This document shows positions 56,954 through 64,000 of a DNA stretch of 64,000 nucleotides, piece after piece. The DNA is taken from contig CAZMGF010000008.1 in assembly GCA_964565765.1 (NCBI GenBank), positions 7,563 through 71,562 on the forward strand, in the 5' to 3' direction. The stretch comes from Bog-1181 sp964565765. Its GTDB lineage: Bacteria; Oederibacteriota; PGYV01; Palsa-1178. The notes under the pieces are model-generated. The model worked only from the letters and a program-made list of their open reading frames with translations. It was not told where the DNA came from and searched no databases. Each line of letters opens with the position of its first letter. Position 1 is the stretch's first letter. The translations under genes and the position numbers were made by a program.

Positions 56954-59764
56954 ATGGGGAAAATATTATCGAACTTAAGTCGGGCAGCTGCCATTTTTAT
57001 CTTCCTGTTTGTCGCTACGGCTGCCATAACAGCATTTACAAACCCCGGATTTGAAACCGGGACACTGGCTGGCTGGACAACAAATATATCCTACGGCGCA
57101 AATGTTGTATACGACCCGAATGTAACAATCCAGACTCACGGCGCGGCATGGCACACACAGGGCACTATTTGCGCCGCTCCTTTAATCTGCCTTGATATGG
57201 TTCATACCGGAACCTACGCCGCAATGCTGGATTCCGGAAGGGGTGATAATCCGGTCAGGGATTACGCACAGATACAGCAGGCAGATATAGTACCGTCGAA
57301 CGGGAATTCATGCCTCTCTTTCTGGTTCGCCGCGGTTTTATCCGGCTATCATTATCTTGACTGGCTAAATAACAACAACGGCTCGCCGAATGACGACGCT
57401 TATGTTGTGGTTGATGTGCTTATAAACGGTGCGGTAGTCGCGAGCCAGCGTTTCAATTATTTTACAATGCTTAATCAGCTTGTTGACGATGGGGCTGATC
57501 CTGCTGGAGGCCCGGAACCGGTGGTGAGCGGAGCGGGAAATTTGAATGTATGGAAACACCTGCCATGGACGCAGTTTTATATCAATCTTGCCGCGTACGC
57601 CGGCCAGCAGGCCACTGTAAGGTTTACCGCCTATTCATGCGACCAGAGCGGCCACAGCTGCATAGGCTATCTTGATGATGTAAGCTGGTCCGCATGCCCG
57701 GTTGTAAATATGAACCTGGCAAAAACAAACAGCCCTACCGGAACGGTCCACAATGGCGGGACAATAACATACACCCTGGCCTATTCATTGACCGGGACGG
57801 CGGGTGTACTGGGTGTAAACATTTATGATACATTTCCGTCAGGCACAACATACGTAAACAATTCGGCTGGAAGCACGCCTTTTTATCCGGTTGTAAACGT
57901 TACCGCAGCGGGCATTAACTGGAACCTTGGATACCTGGCCCCCGATTCTTCAGGGACGCTGACTTTTAAAGTAAAGGTCAACACTTCGTGCACCGGGGTA
58001 AGCAATACCGCCTCTGAAACGGATCTGGAGACGGACGGGATAATATCAAATACTGTTTATAACTGGATAGACGGCTGCACGCCGACATTTACGGTTACAA
58101 GGACATATACCCCCACCTCCACTCCTACCGCAACAAAAACAGTTACAAAAACAATAACAGCAACCTTTACACAGACATATACACCAACCGCGACGCCGAC
58201 TTTTACATTTACCGACACTTACACACCGACATATACGCAGACATACACACCAACGGCCACACCAACTTTTACATGCACCAGGACATTTACGCCTACTTTT
58301 ACACAAACATTCACACCGACCGCGACCCCCACTTTTACCTATACAAATTCCGATACTCCTACAAGGACCGTTACAGCAACAAATACGCTGACAATTTCCA
58401 AAACAATAACTCCAACCCTTACAGCAACGCCGACAGACACGCCGACTTTTACTGCAACACCCACTTACACATATACATTGACATTTACTCCGACATTTAC
58501 AGGAACATTCACTTCAACATTCACATCAACTTACACGGCAACGCCGACTTTTACCCAGACCTATACAGCGACGTATACGCTTACCGCAACCCCGACTTTT
58601 ACATCCACAAAGACTTCAACTATGACCTTCACAAGAACGTCCACGCCGTCTTTTTCGCCGACCGCCACCGCAACCCCCACAAGCACAAATACCGATACGT
58701 CGACGTTTACTTTCACCAGGACATACACTTTCACATTTACTACGACTTTTACGCCTACAATAACAGACACATTTACAGCGACACCTGTAAAGACAACCAC
58801 AACCGGATACCTTGTAACGGTAAAAATTTACAATGAAGCCGGAGAGGTTGTAAGGACAATAATCCAGTCGCAGACAACTTATCTGCTTACAGGAATTATT
58901 ACAAGTGTAAATGGAAACACCGGAGCCAATATCTTTTCAACCGGGGAAGTTTTTACAGTGACTTTACCGGGAGCGGGGCCGGGCGGCGCGGACATGACAA
59001 CGTCATGGGACGGTAAAACAGACGCCGGCCAGCCTGCGGCATCCGGCACCTACTACCTTGCGGTGGATGAAACAGACACATACGGTCATGTGACTGATAT
59101 AACAAAAACCATTACCCTGATCCAGGATTCCACCTACATTCAGCTCAATATATTTAACAGCGCCGGCGAACTGGTGAGGAAAATTACAGATTATAATTTT
59201 ATCTTCCCGCCTGATTTTTTATCCGGCACTGCCGCGCTGGGGGTAATTATGAATGTTCCGGCCGTTATAACAACCAAGGAGGCCAATTTATCGCCGGTTC
59301 AGGTAATGTTCGGATCACAAACCGGGGACTTCATGCTGTGGGACGGCAAGAACAATAGCGGTATTTCAGTGAGCAGCGGAGTATATGAAATGCAGATTGT
59401 GGTAAAAACAGAGTCCCTGCTCGCCGTAGTGGCTTCCAAGAGCGTCACCGTACTTGAAAACAATGATGTTTTTATAGGTGAAATAAAGGCACTGCCAAAT
59501 CCATATATGGGTTCCGGCAACGGTATAGAATTCAGATGGACGTCCAATGAAACCGGCAATATGAGCATAACCATTTTTAACATGTCAGGCGAGCTTATAC
59601 GGATCCTTAACACAAAACTTGAGAACGGCTCGATGAAATGGGACACGGCAACAGCATCAGGCAATCTGGTTTCAAACGGGCTCTATATAGCGGTACTTCA
59701 GGGAATATCCGGCGGTGGAAACATAGCAAGATTAAAGGTAAAAGTCGCGATAAACAGAAGATAG
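56954..59764 (+). CDS. Very large secreted adhesin-like protein with ~240-residue Thr/Pro repeat
   Basis: A 936-aa exported protein. Signal peptide ~1-27; an N-terminal carbohydrate-binding-like beta domain (~28-250, 'TNPGFETGTLAGWTTN' ... 'CIGYLDDVSWSACP'). A DUF11 module follows (~253-370, 'LAKTNSPTGTVHNGGTITYT'). A near-uninterrupted (T-x) repeat runs ~375-617 with units such as 'TPTATPTFTFTDTYTPT'. The C-terminal half holds two or three FlgD-like Ig domains ('LVTVKIYNEAGEVVRTI', 'TTSWDGKTDAGQPAASGTYY', 'MLWDGKNNSGISVSSGVYEM', 'ALPNPYMGSGNGIEFRW'). The Thr/Pro stalk is probably extended and possibly O-glycosylated, projecting the N-terminal domain from the cell. It has its own promoter. 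Confidence 0.85.
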   Translation: MGKILSNLSRAAAIFIFLFVATAAITAFTNPGFETGTLAGWTTNISYGANVVYDPNVTIQTHGAAWHTQGTICAAPLICLDMVHTGTYAAMLDSGRGDNPVRDYAQIQQADIVPSNGNSCLSFWFAAVLSGYHYLDWLNNNNGSPNDDAYVVVDVLINGAVVASQRFNYFTMLNQLVDDGADPAGGPEPVVSGAGNLNVWKHLPWTQFYINLAAYAGQQATVRFTAYSCDQSGHSCIGYLDDVSWSACPVVNMNLAKTNSPTGTVHNGGTITYTLAYSLTGTAGVLGVNIYDTFPSGTTYVNNSAGSTPFYPVVNVTAAGINWNLGYLAPDSSGTLTFKVKVNTSCTGVSNTASETDLETDGIISNTVYNWIDGCTPTFTVTRTYTPTSTPTATKTVTKTITATFTQTYTPTATPTFTFTDTYTPTYTQTYTPTATPTFTCTRTFTPTFTQTFTPTATPTFTYTNSDTPTRTVTATNTLTISKTITPTLTATPTDTPTFTATPTYTYTLTFTPTFTGTFTSTFTSTYTATPTFTQTYTATYTLTATPTFTSTKTSTMTFTRTSTPSFSPTATATPTSTNTDTSTFTFTRTYTFTFTTTFTPTITDTFTATPVKTTTTGYLVTVKIYNEAGEVVRTIIQSQTTYLLTGIITSVNGNTGANIFSTGEVFTVTLPGAGPGGADMTTSWDGKTDAGQPAASGTYYLAVDETDTYGHVTDITKTITLIQDSTYIQLNIFNSAGELVRKITDYNFIFPPDFLSGTAALGVIMNVPAVITTKEANLSPVQVMFGSQTGDFMLWDGKNNSGISVSSGVYEMQIVVKTESLLAVVASKSVTVLENNDVFIGEIKALPNPYMGSGNGIEFRWTSNETGNMSITIFNMSGELIRILNTKLENGSMKWDTATASGNLVSNGLYIAVLQGISGGGNIARLKVKVAINRR
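58078..58805 (+). repeat. Degenerate 6-base-period repeat encoding the Thr/Pro stalk
   Basis: About 730 bases of ACN alternating mainly with TTY, CCN, TAY or ACN codons. The period is 6 bases with longer 'ACNCCNACNTTYACN' superunits. It lies wholly within the 56954-59764 reading frame. The repetition also opens a spurious +1 frame at 58273-58836. Confidence 0.85.
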
Positions 59765-59865
59765 ACTGCCTTGCGGTGTTATTTCTTTTTGCCTATATTA
59801 AAAGCAACCCCCTGTGTTAAAATATAAGTCAAATAAATCATATTTTTTATACTCAGGGGGAAACC

Positions 59866-60624
59866 ATGGCCATTAATAAAAGAACAGCGGTTATAACAGG
59901 CGGTGCGCAGGGAATTGGCCTGTGCCTTGTCAGGGAATTTCTTAAGGCAGGTTATTTTGTGGCGGCGGCGGACAATGACAGCGAGGCCGGCGCAGAGTTG
60001 AAAGCATCTGTAAAAGAGGCTAAAAACTTCCTTTATCTGGAGTGCGACGTTTCTTCTGAAAAGGAAGTTGAACAATTTATAAAAAGTGCCGCGCGGAAAT
60101 TTCATGGCATAGATGTGCTTATTAATAATGCCGGCATTGGCATAAACAAGCCTGTTACGGAACTTACGTTAAAGGAGTGGAACCGCGTCATCGGCGTAAA
60201 TCTTACAGGAGCTTTTTTATGCGCCAAGCACGCGGCCGGACATATTGGAAACAACAACGGCTGCATAATTAATATAGCATCAACCCGGGGCATTATGTCC
60301 GAGAAGAATACCGAGTCATATTCCGCAAGCAAGGGCGGGATAATAGCGCTTACCCATGCCCTTGCGGTAAGCCTGGGGCCGAAAGTGCGCGTCAACTGTA
60401 TAAGCCCGGGATGGATAGAAGTATCCAACTGGAAGAAAAAGAGCGCCGTAAAAAATGTAATCCAATCCAGGGCCGACAGGCTCCAGCATCCCGCGGGCAG
60501 GGTGGGCACACCTTATGACATAGCGGAAGCCGCCCTTTTTCTTGCTTCAAAAAAGGCAGGGTTTATAACAGGGCAGAATTTTATAATTGACGGCGGTATG
60601 ACAAAAAAAATGATATATGTATGA
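59866..60624 (+). CDS. Short-chain dehydrogenase/reductase
   Basis: A 252-aa classical SDR. The NAD(P) motif is 'TGGAQGIGLCL' near residue 11, the structural motif 'NNAGIGINKP' near 87, catalytic Ser in 'INIASTRG', and Tyr/Lys in 'YSASKGG' (Y about 154). 'RVNCISPGWI' and C-terminal 'ITGQNFIIDGGMT' complete the fold. An Asp in 'AAADNDSEAG' after strand 2 suggests NAD(H) preference. Substrate cannot be read from sequence. It stands as a single gene with the RBS AGGGGGAAACC. Confidence 0.93.
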   Translation: MAINKRTAVITGGAQGIGLCLVREFLKAGYFVAAADNDSEAGAELKASVKEAKNFLYLECDVSSEKEVEQFIKSAARKFHGIDVLINNAGIGINKPVTELTLKEWNRVIGVNLTGAFLCAKHAAGHIGNNNGCIINIASTRGIMSEKNTESYSASKGGIIALTHALAVSLGPKVRVNCISPGWIEVSNWKKKSAVKNVIQSRADRLQHPAGRVGTPYDIAEAALFLASKKAGFITGQNFIIDGGMTKKMIYV

Positions 60625-60652
60625 TATTATAATAACAAATTTTCAATACAAC

Positions 60653-60682
60653 TTGACATTGCGCCCGGCGTGGGTGTATAAG
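60653..60682 (+). promoter_or_regulatory. Sigma-70-type promoter of the 135-aa protein gene
   Basis: TTGACA (60653-60658), an 18-base spacer and TATAAG (60677-60682). Confidence 0.6.
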
Positions 60683-60727
60683 TAAGCTGTGAAGCGTTGA
60701 ATTTTTCAGGCAGTAAGGGGGATCAAA

Positions 60728-61135
60728 ATGAAAACCAGCACAATATTATTTTACGGCGGTAAAATAATAATATCTTCAGCCATTGACACGCCCGATGGCG
60801 AAATAAAATGGGGAAAGCCTTTTATAATATTAAACAGGGATTCCGGCGCCGGGGAGATCGGAGGCGCAATTATAAAAAACCTGATGTCTCCCATAGAATC
60901 GGTCGCCTCTCCCGCAGAAATACTGAAAGAAACAGGCTTTAAGTCCTGGGATGATTTTTCCTCTAAAAATATGATGCTTTCCGCGGAACTTAAAGGGGAT
61001 AAAATAGTCATTCACCCATATTTTTCGGCACCCGGAGGCGAATATTACGCAGTACTCAACAGGGATAAGGAGTCCGGCCTTGAGCCGTATGAGCTCGGAC
61101 ACGCCGTCATAAAGTCCCTTGAGTATTGTGGTTAA
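60728..61135 (+). CDS. Small protein of unknown function
   Basis: A 135-aa soluble protein with no signal peptide. It appears alpha/beta: 'TILFYGGKIIISSAIDTPDG', 'WGKPFIILNRDSGAGEIGGAIIKNL', 'AEILKETGFKSWDDFSSKNMMLSAEL' and 'APGGEYYAVLNRDKESGLEPYELGHAVIKSLEYCG'. The final helix with His/Glu resembles those of small immunity-type or DUF proteins, but I make no assignment. RBS AAGGGGG, own promoter, single gene. Confidence 0.65.
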   Translation: MKTSTILFYGGKIIISSAIDTPDGEIKWGKPFIILNRDSGAGEIGGAIIKNLMSPIESVASPAEILKETGFKSWDDFSSKNMMLSAELKGDKIVIHPYFSAPGGEYYAVLNRDKESGLEPYELGHAVIKSLEYCG

Positions 61136-61212
61136 TGCGAAAATCCCTGATAACCACTATTTTTAATGATTAAGATACCCGGTCAAAAGCCCTAAAAACA
61201 AGCAAAATAATA

Positions 61213-61240
61213 TTGACATAAGTCTCAAAAAGTGTAAAAT
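61213..61240 (+). promoter_or_regulatory. Strong promoter upstream of candidate sRNA and tRNA-Lys
   Basis: TTGACA (61213-61218), a 16-base spacer and TAAAAT (61235-61240). The 61136-61212 stretch before it holds no gene I can see. Confidence 0.7.
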
Positions 61241-61246
61241 GTACCC

Positions 61247-61345
61247 TTGCTTTAAATATACAGCCGGAAATCATGAAATTTAAGGTACATCCTTGGTTTT
61301 CCTGATTTATAAGCATAAAACCGCGCGAAGGTTTGATTTTTTTTA
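61247..61345 (+). ncRNA. Possible ~100-nt RNA or tRNA leader ending in a terminator-like hairpin
   Basis: Between the promoter and the tRNA there is no ORF. GTACCCTT (about 61241-61248) can pair with AAGGTAC (61272-61278), and AAACC (61318-61322) / GGTTT (61330-61334) is followed after two bases by T8. This could give a short terminated RNA, an attenuated leader of the tRNA transcript, or simply the tRNA 5' extension. Confidence 0.3.
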
Positions 61346-61351
61346 TACGGT

Positions 61352-61427
61352 GGGCCGGTAGCTCAGTTGGTAGAGCACCGCCCTTTTAAGGCGATTGTCG
61401 CGAGTTCGAGCCTCGCCCGGCTCACCA
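61352..61427 (+). tRNA. tRNA-Lys (anticodon TTT)
   Basis: A full cloverleaf with encoded CCA. Acceptor GGGCCGG / CCGGCTC plus A73-CCA; D arm GCTC...GAGC; anticodon loop CTTTTAA with TTT at 61385-61387; T arm GCGAG-TTCGAGC-CTCGC. One C-A mismatch closes the outer end of the anticodon stem, and there is one G-U in the acceptor. It reads AAA/AAG lysine codons. Confidence 0.96.
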
Positions 61428-61452
61428 GTAATTTTCGTTATTAGAAAATTAC
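61428..61452 (+). terminator. Hairpin immediately after tRNA-Lys
   Basis: GTAATTTTC (61428-61436) / GAAAATTAC (61444-61452), a 9-bp A/T-rich perfect stem, followed by a weak T-tract ('CGATTTTATCC'). Confidence 0.6.
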
Positions 61453-61470
61453 CGATTTTATCCAATTAAC

Positions 61471-61493
61471 TGTTCATGTTTTAACATGGAACA
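61471..61493 (+). promoter_or_regulatory. Leader hairpin upstream of rplU
   Basis: TGTTCATGTT (61471-61480) pairs with AACATGGAACA (61483-61493) with one bulged base, ending 20 bases before the rplU start. It is in the place of the ribosomal-protein leader that in some bacteria autoregulates L21, but its form is too simple to assign to that class. Confidence 0.4.
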
Positions 61494-61513
61494 ATATTCA
61501 AGGAGGCTTTACA

Positions 61514-61828
61514 ATGTACGCAGTGGTTGAGATCAGCGGAAAACAGTACAAAATGTCCGAGGGAGACGTCGTAAAAATAGACGACCTGATGCCCGGCATA
61601 GGAAAAGAAATTGTTTTTGACAGCGTTTTACTTATCGCCAAAGACAACGAGGTTAAGGTTGGAAAGCCAAAACTCGAAAATGTAAAAATAACATGCGAAG
61701 TTCTTGACCCGGAATTTAAGGGCGAGAAATTTATGGTATTTAAATGGAGAAGGAGAAAGAACTCCAAGAAGCGCATGGGCCACAGGAGAAAATATACTAT
61801 ACTCAAGGTAAAGTCAATACAACTGTAA
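61514..61828 (+). CDS. rplU: 50S ribosomal protein L21
   Basis: A 104-aa ribosomal protein, normal length. 'MYAVVEISGKQYKMSEGDVVKIDDL' and C-terminal 'KFMVFKWRRRKNSKKRMGHRRKYTILKVKSI' are the conserved rRNA-binding ends. RBS AAGGAGG. It is the first gene of the conserved rplU-rpmA-obgE cluster. Confidence 0.97.
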   Translation: MYAVVEISGKQYKMSEGDVVKIDDLMPGIGKEIVFDSVLLIAKDNEVKVGKPKLENVKITCEVLDPEFKGEKFMVFKWRRRKNSKKRMGHRRKYTILKVKSIQL

Positions 61829-61873
61829 AACGCAAATAAATCAAAAAATCAGGGACAGGAAGGTGAAGCTCGA

Positions 61874-62134
61874 ATGGCACATACAAAGGCACAGGGAAGT
61901 TCAAGAAACGGACGCGACAGCGCCGGCCAGAGGCTGGGCATAAAGGCATACGGGGAAAATTTTGTAACCAGCGGCTCCATAATTGTAAGGCAGAGGGGCA
62001 CAAAGATAAGGGCCGGAGTAAATGTGGGAATGGGCAAGGACCATACGCTTTTTGCAAAGGCTGACGGAATAGTAAAATTTCAGGACACCGGCAAAGGAAA
62101 GACAGTTTCAATTTTACCGGAAGCCCATAGCTGA
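61874..62134 (+). CDS. rpmA: 50S ribosomal protein L27
   Basis: An 86-aa protein. 'MAHTKAQGSSRNGRDSAGQRLGIKAYG' starts directly with the functional N-terminus, with no cleavable leader as in Firmicutes/Fusobacteria. 'GSIIVRQRGTKIRAGVNVGMGKDHTLFAKADGIVKF' is the conserved core. Its N-terminal tail reaches the peptidyl-transferase centre. It is followed by a terminator. Confidence 0.97.
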   Translation: MAHTKAQGSSRNGRDSAGQRLGIKAYGENFVTSGSIIVRQRGTKIRAGVNVGMGKDHTLFAKADGIVKFQDTGKGKTVSILPEAHS

Positions 62135-62156
62135 TTATTAAAAAAAGAGATATAAA

Positions 62157-62185
62157 AAAGGCGGCCTTTACGGCCGCCTTTTTTG
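62157..62185 (+). terminator. Rho-independent terminator of rplU-rpmA
   Basis: AAAGGCGGCC (62157-62166) / GGCCGCCTTT (62172-62181), a perfect 10-bp stem with a 5-base loop and further T's. Confidence 0.9.
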
Positions 62186-62218
62186 TTATTAATGGCGTAA
62201 ATGCAGGTCCTGTTTTTG

Positions 62219-62227
62219 TGCTATAAT
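62219..62227 (+). promoter_or_regulatory. Extended -10 element of obgE
   Basis: TGC-TATAAT (62219-62227), about 49 bases before the obgE start and just after the rpmA terminator, giving obgE its own transcript. Confidence 0.55.
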
Positions 62228-62275
62228 GGCTGAAATGAACGGGCTTAAAAAACAGCCCGGGATAAGAGGAAAACA

Positions 62276-63532
62276 ATGTTTGTAGATCTGGTAAAAATTA
62301 ATGTGGTTTCAGGCAAAGGCGGCGACGGCGCCAGCAGTTTCAGGCGTGAAAAATTCATTCCCAAAGGCGGGCCCGACGGCGGCGACGGAGGCAGGGGCGG
62401 CCATGTTTATATGGAAGTGGACAGGAACCTTACAACTCTTGTGGATTTTCACAATAACAGGATATTTAAGGCCAGAGACGGCGGCAAAGGTTCCGGTTCA
62501 AGGTCGCACGGAAAAAATGGCGAGGATATAACCATTCGTGTTGCCGCCGGCACAATAGTAAAGGACGCGGCGACAGGAACGGTAATAAAGGATTTGATAG
62601 AGCACGGGGAAAAATTCCTGCTTTTAAGCGGCGGCAGGGGCGGCAGGGGCAACTGGCACTTCAGGACATCTACAAGGCAGGCCCCTCATTTTTATGAAAA
62701 AGGGGAGCCGGGCGACGAAAAAGAAGTGACGCTTGAACTGAAAATACTCGCGGACGTCGGTATAATAGGCATGGCAAACGCCGGAAAATCCACGCTGCTC
62801 TCAAAAATATCGAACGCTCATCCAAAAATAGCGGACTATCCGTTTACAACGCTTACGCCGGTGCTCGGGCTGGTTAAATACTCGGATACATTCACTTTCG
62901 TGGTGGCGGATATTCCCGGGCTCATTGAAGGCGCCTCGGAAGGGCGCGGCCTGGGTTTTGATTTCCTGCGCCACATAGAAAGGACAAAACTTTATATTCA
63001 CCTGGTGGACGCCACGCAGGGCGACGCGTATGATAATTTTGTAATGATAAACAACGAGCTTAAGGCATACAACAAGAAACTGCTTAAAAGGCCGCAGGTG
63101 GTTTTTGTGAACAAGGCCGAGCTATTAAGCGACGCGGAAAAAAAGCAGATACTGGCGAAATTTAAAAAGAAGAAAATAGATATTGATTTTATATCCGCAA
63201 GGGAAGGTGAAGGGCTTAACAAACTCTTAAACAGGGTTTATAATGTCTTAAAGGACCTGCCCCCTGCGGAAGAAGAAAAGCCGGAAACAAAGCAGTATAA
63301 GGAAAAAGACACTCTTGTAATTGAAAGGCTCGATAACGGGGTTTACGCTCTGCACAGCAGGCGTGTTGAAAAATTTGTCTCAATGCTTGATTTTAAAACA
63401 AACGAAACAGTCCAGGTCTTCAGGGGTTATCTTGAGCGCCAGGGCATCAACAAATTTTTAAAAAGCAAGGGGGTTAAAACAGGGGATTATGTTATTATAG
63501 GGGAGAGAGATTTTATATTTGAGGAAGATTAG
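62276..63532 (+). CDS. obgE: GTPase Obg
   Basis: A 418-aa ribosome-assembly/stress GTPase. The Gly-rich Obg fold is 'MFVDLVKINVVSGKGGDGASSFRREKFIPKGGPDGGDGGRGG' with further 'SGGRGGRGNWHF'. The G domain (~160-330) has G1 'GMANAGKSTL', G3 'VADIPGLIEGASEGRGLG', G4 'VNKAEL' (N-K-x-E in place of the usual NKxD) and G5 'ISAREGEG'. A C-terminal OCT domain is present (~340-418, 'ERLDNGVYALHSRRVEKFVSMLDF'). The ATG follows AAGAGGAAAACA. Confidence 0.95.
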   Translation: MFVDLVKINVVSGKGGDGASSFRREKFIPKGGPDGGDGGRGGHVYMEVDRNLTTLVDFHNNRIFKARDGGKGSGSRSHGKNGEDITIRVAAGTIVKDAATGTVIKDLIEHGEKFLLLSGGRGGRGNWHFRTSTRQAPHFYEKGEPGDEKEVTLELKILADVGIIGMANAGKSTLLSKISNAHPKIADYPFTTLTPVLGLVKYSDTFTFVVADIPGLIEGASEGRGLGFDFLRHIERTKLYIHLVDATQGDAYDNFVMINNELKAYNKKLLKRPQVVFVNKAELLSDAEKKQILAKFKKKKIDIDFISAREGEGLNKLLNRVYNVLKDLPPAEEEKPETKQYKEKDTLVIERLDNGVYALHSRRVEKFVSMLDFKTNETVQVFRGYLERQGINKFLKSKGVKTGDYVIIGERDFIFEED

Positions 63533-63587
63533 GATTTTTAAGCAGGATTTAAGCAGGATGGGAATATCAGGAAACAAGGGGTACTTT

Positions 63588-63746
63588 ATGTACAAGAGAA
63601 TTGTTGTAAAAGTGGGGACAAACCTTCTGGTTGATGACAAAGGGGTTAAAAAGGGATTTTTACGTTCCCTTGTGTCACAGATATCGTCACTTCACGCAAA
63701 ATCAAAGGAAATAATAATAGTTTCATCCGGCGCCATAGGCCTGGGC
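63588..63746 (+). CDS. proB: Glutamate 5-kinase, N-terminal fragment only
   Basis: The first ~53 residues are a clear ProB N-terminus: 'MYKRIVVKVGTNLLVDDKGV' (amino-acid-kinase Lys/Gly motif) and 'SKEIIIVSSGAIGLG', the family's S-S-G-A-I-G motif. proB commonly follows obgE, so its presence is expected. RBS AAGGGG. After residue ~53 the frame stays open but the protein is no longer ProB: it continues as SufS-type cysteine desulfurase. About 310 further residues of ProB are missing. The right boundary given here is the end of the stretch compatible with both proteins. Confidence 0.85.
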
Positions 63747-64000
63747 GCCGCGCTCGAGTATGTTGAGCAAATCGGCCTGGCCAACATCGCGTCCTACGAG
63801 CATGCCCTGCTTTCCTACGCGACGGAGGCTGTCAGCCAGATCCCGGGCGTCAAAATTCTGGGCACGGCGCGAGAGAAAGCCGGCGTCATCTCTTTCGTTC
63901 TGGACGGCGTGCACGCCCACGACGTGGGCACGATTTTGGATCGGGAGGGTGTCGCGGTCCGCACCGGCCACCACTGCGCCCAACCGGTCATGCACCGCTT
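63729..64000 (+). pseudogene. sufS: C-terminal fragment of SufS-type cysteine desulfurase joined in frame to proB
   Basis: From 'GAIGLGAALEYVEQIGLANI' onward the translation fits the C-terminal part of group II cysteine desulfurases (SufS/Csd): 'SYEHALLSYATEAVSQIPGV', 'GVISFVLDGVHAHDVGTILD' and 'VAVRTGHHCAQPVMHRF', which includes the active-site Cys. The N-terminal two thirds with the PLP Lys are absent, and the frame runs off the window. Codon use changes abruptly to G/C-ending codons (GCC, GAG, CTG, ATC). The most likely explanation is a chimeric join with another genome. Confidence 0.85.

Noticed and set aside
58078..58805. CRISPR-like or minisatellite array
   Set aside because: There are no constant repeats separated by unique spacers; the region is a coding repeat with degenerate units.
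58273..58836. 187-codon overlapping open frame rich in Tyr/His/Asp within the Thr/Pro repeat
   Set aside because: It is the +1 reading of a 6-base-period repeat; the composition follows directly from the ACN-TTY/CCN codons of the real frame and there is no RBS.
63723..63995. 90-codon minus-strand frame at the window end
   Set aside because: It lies opposite the SufS-like fragment, whose GC-rich codons open the antisense frame; it shows no family features.

Overview
The window reads as a piece of a Gram-negative, piliated bacterium from a poorly characterised candidate phylum. Supporting signs are outer-membrane barrels, TolC-like channels and RND pumps, lipoproteins and type IV pilin-like genes. 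There is also a set of secreted DUF11 proteins with very long Thr/Pro linkers of the 'TPTFTFTNT' kind and C-terminal FlgD/sorting-like Ig domains. From memory this style resembles Candidatus Goldbacteria (Goldiibacteriota), but that assignment is inference. Codons are A/T-leaning and genes are closely spaced in short operons on both strands. Many have canonical TTGACA/TATAAT-type promoters and AAGGAG-type ribosome binding sites.

Layout. 1-2.3 kb: the end of a polysaccharide locus (GT4, then a GT-C mannosyltransferase-like protein). 2.5-9.1 kb: a DtxR-like regulator, a TolC-like protein, a PorV-FlgD-OmpA fusion (minus strand), a cyclic-nucleotide-binding-fold protein and an unrecognised 595-aa protein. 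9.2-17.3 kb (minus): a pilin-like operon from one strong promoter (giant modular minor pilin, PilW-like, PilX-like), continuing into a Wzy_C/TPR O-antigen-ligase-like protein and a polytopic membrane protein. 17.4-19 kb: Lgt-like and UbiA-like membrane enzymes. 19.2-22.4 kb: a secreted DUF11 protein and a YacP/NYN nuclease. 22.4-35.5 kb: two RND efflux modules, each headed by its own MarR regulator and sharing an operator-like motif. 35.5-41.3 kb: queH, a candidate structured RNA, and an Rrf2-metY-cysK-metX-metW sulfur amino-acid cluster. 41.5-46.5 kb: a small barrel, HU, a second PorV-FlgD-OmpA fusion and a TPR/coiled-coil protein. 46.6-50.8 kb: uvrB, a degenerate HPr-like protein, uvrC. 50.8-59.8 kb: histidine kinase, NtrC-type regulator, exported coiled-coil protein, a near-consensus sigma-54 promoter driving a region-2-only sigma-70-like protein, and two secreted DUF11/Thr-Pro proteins. 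59.9-64 kb: an SDR enzyme, an orphan protein, tRNA-Lys, rplU-rpmA-obgE and the start of proB.

Four results matter most. (1) The last ~270 bases do not belong to proB: the frame passes without interruption from the ProB N-terminus into the C-terminal part of a SufS-type cysteine desulfurase, exactly at a shared GAIGLG stretch and with an abrupt change in codon use. This looks like an assembly misjoin. (2) The kinase/NtrC/sigma-54/mini-sigma/secreted-adhesin block could be a regulatory cascade for surface proteins. (3) A ~130-nt RNA with its own promoter, a three-tier hairpin and a terminator-like hairpin lies between queH and the Rrf2 gene, and I could not match it to a known class. (4) An HPr-like protein lacking both phosphorylation sites lies between uvrB and uvrC.
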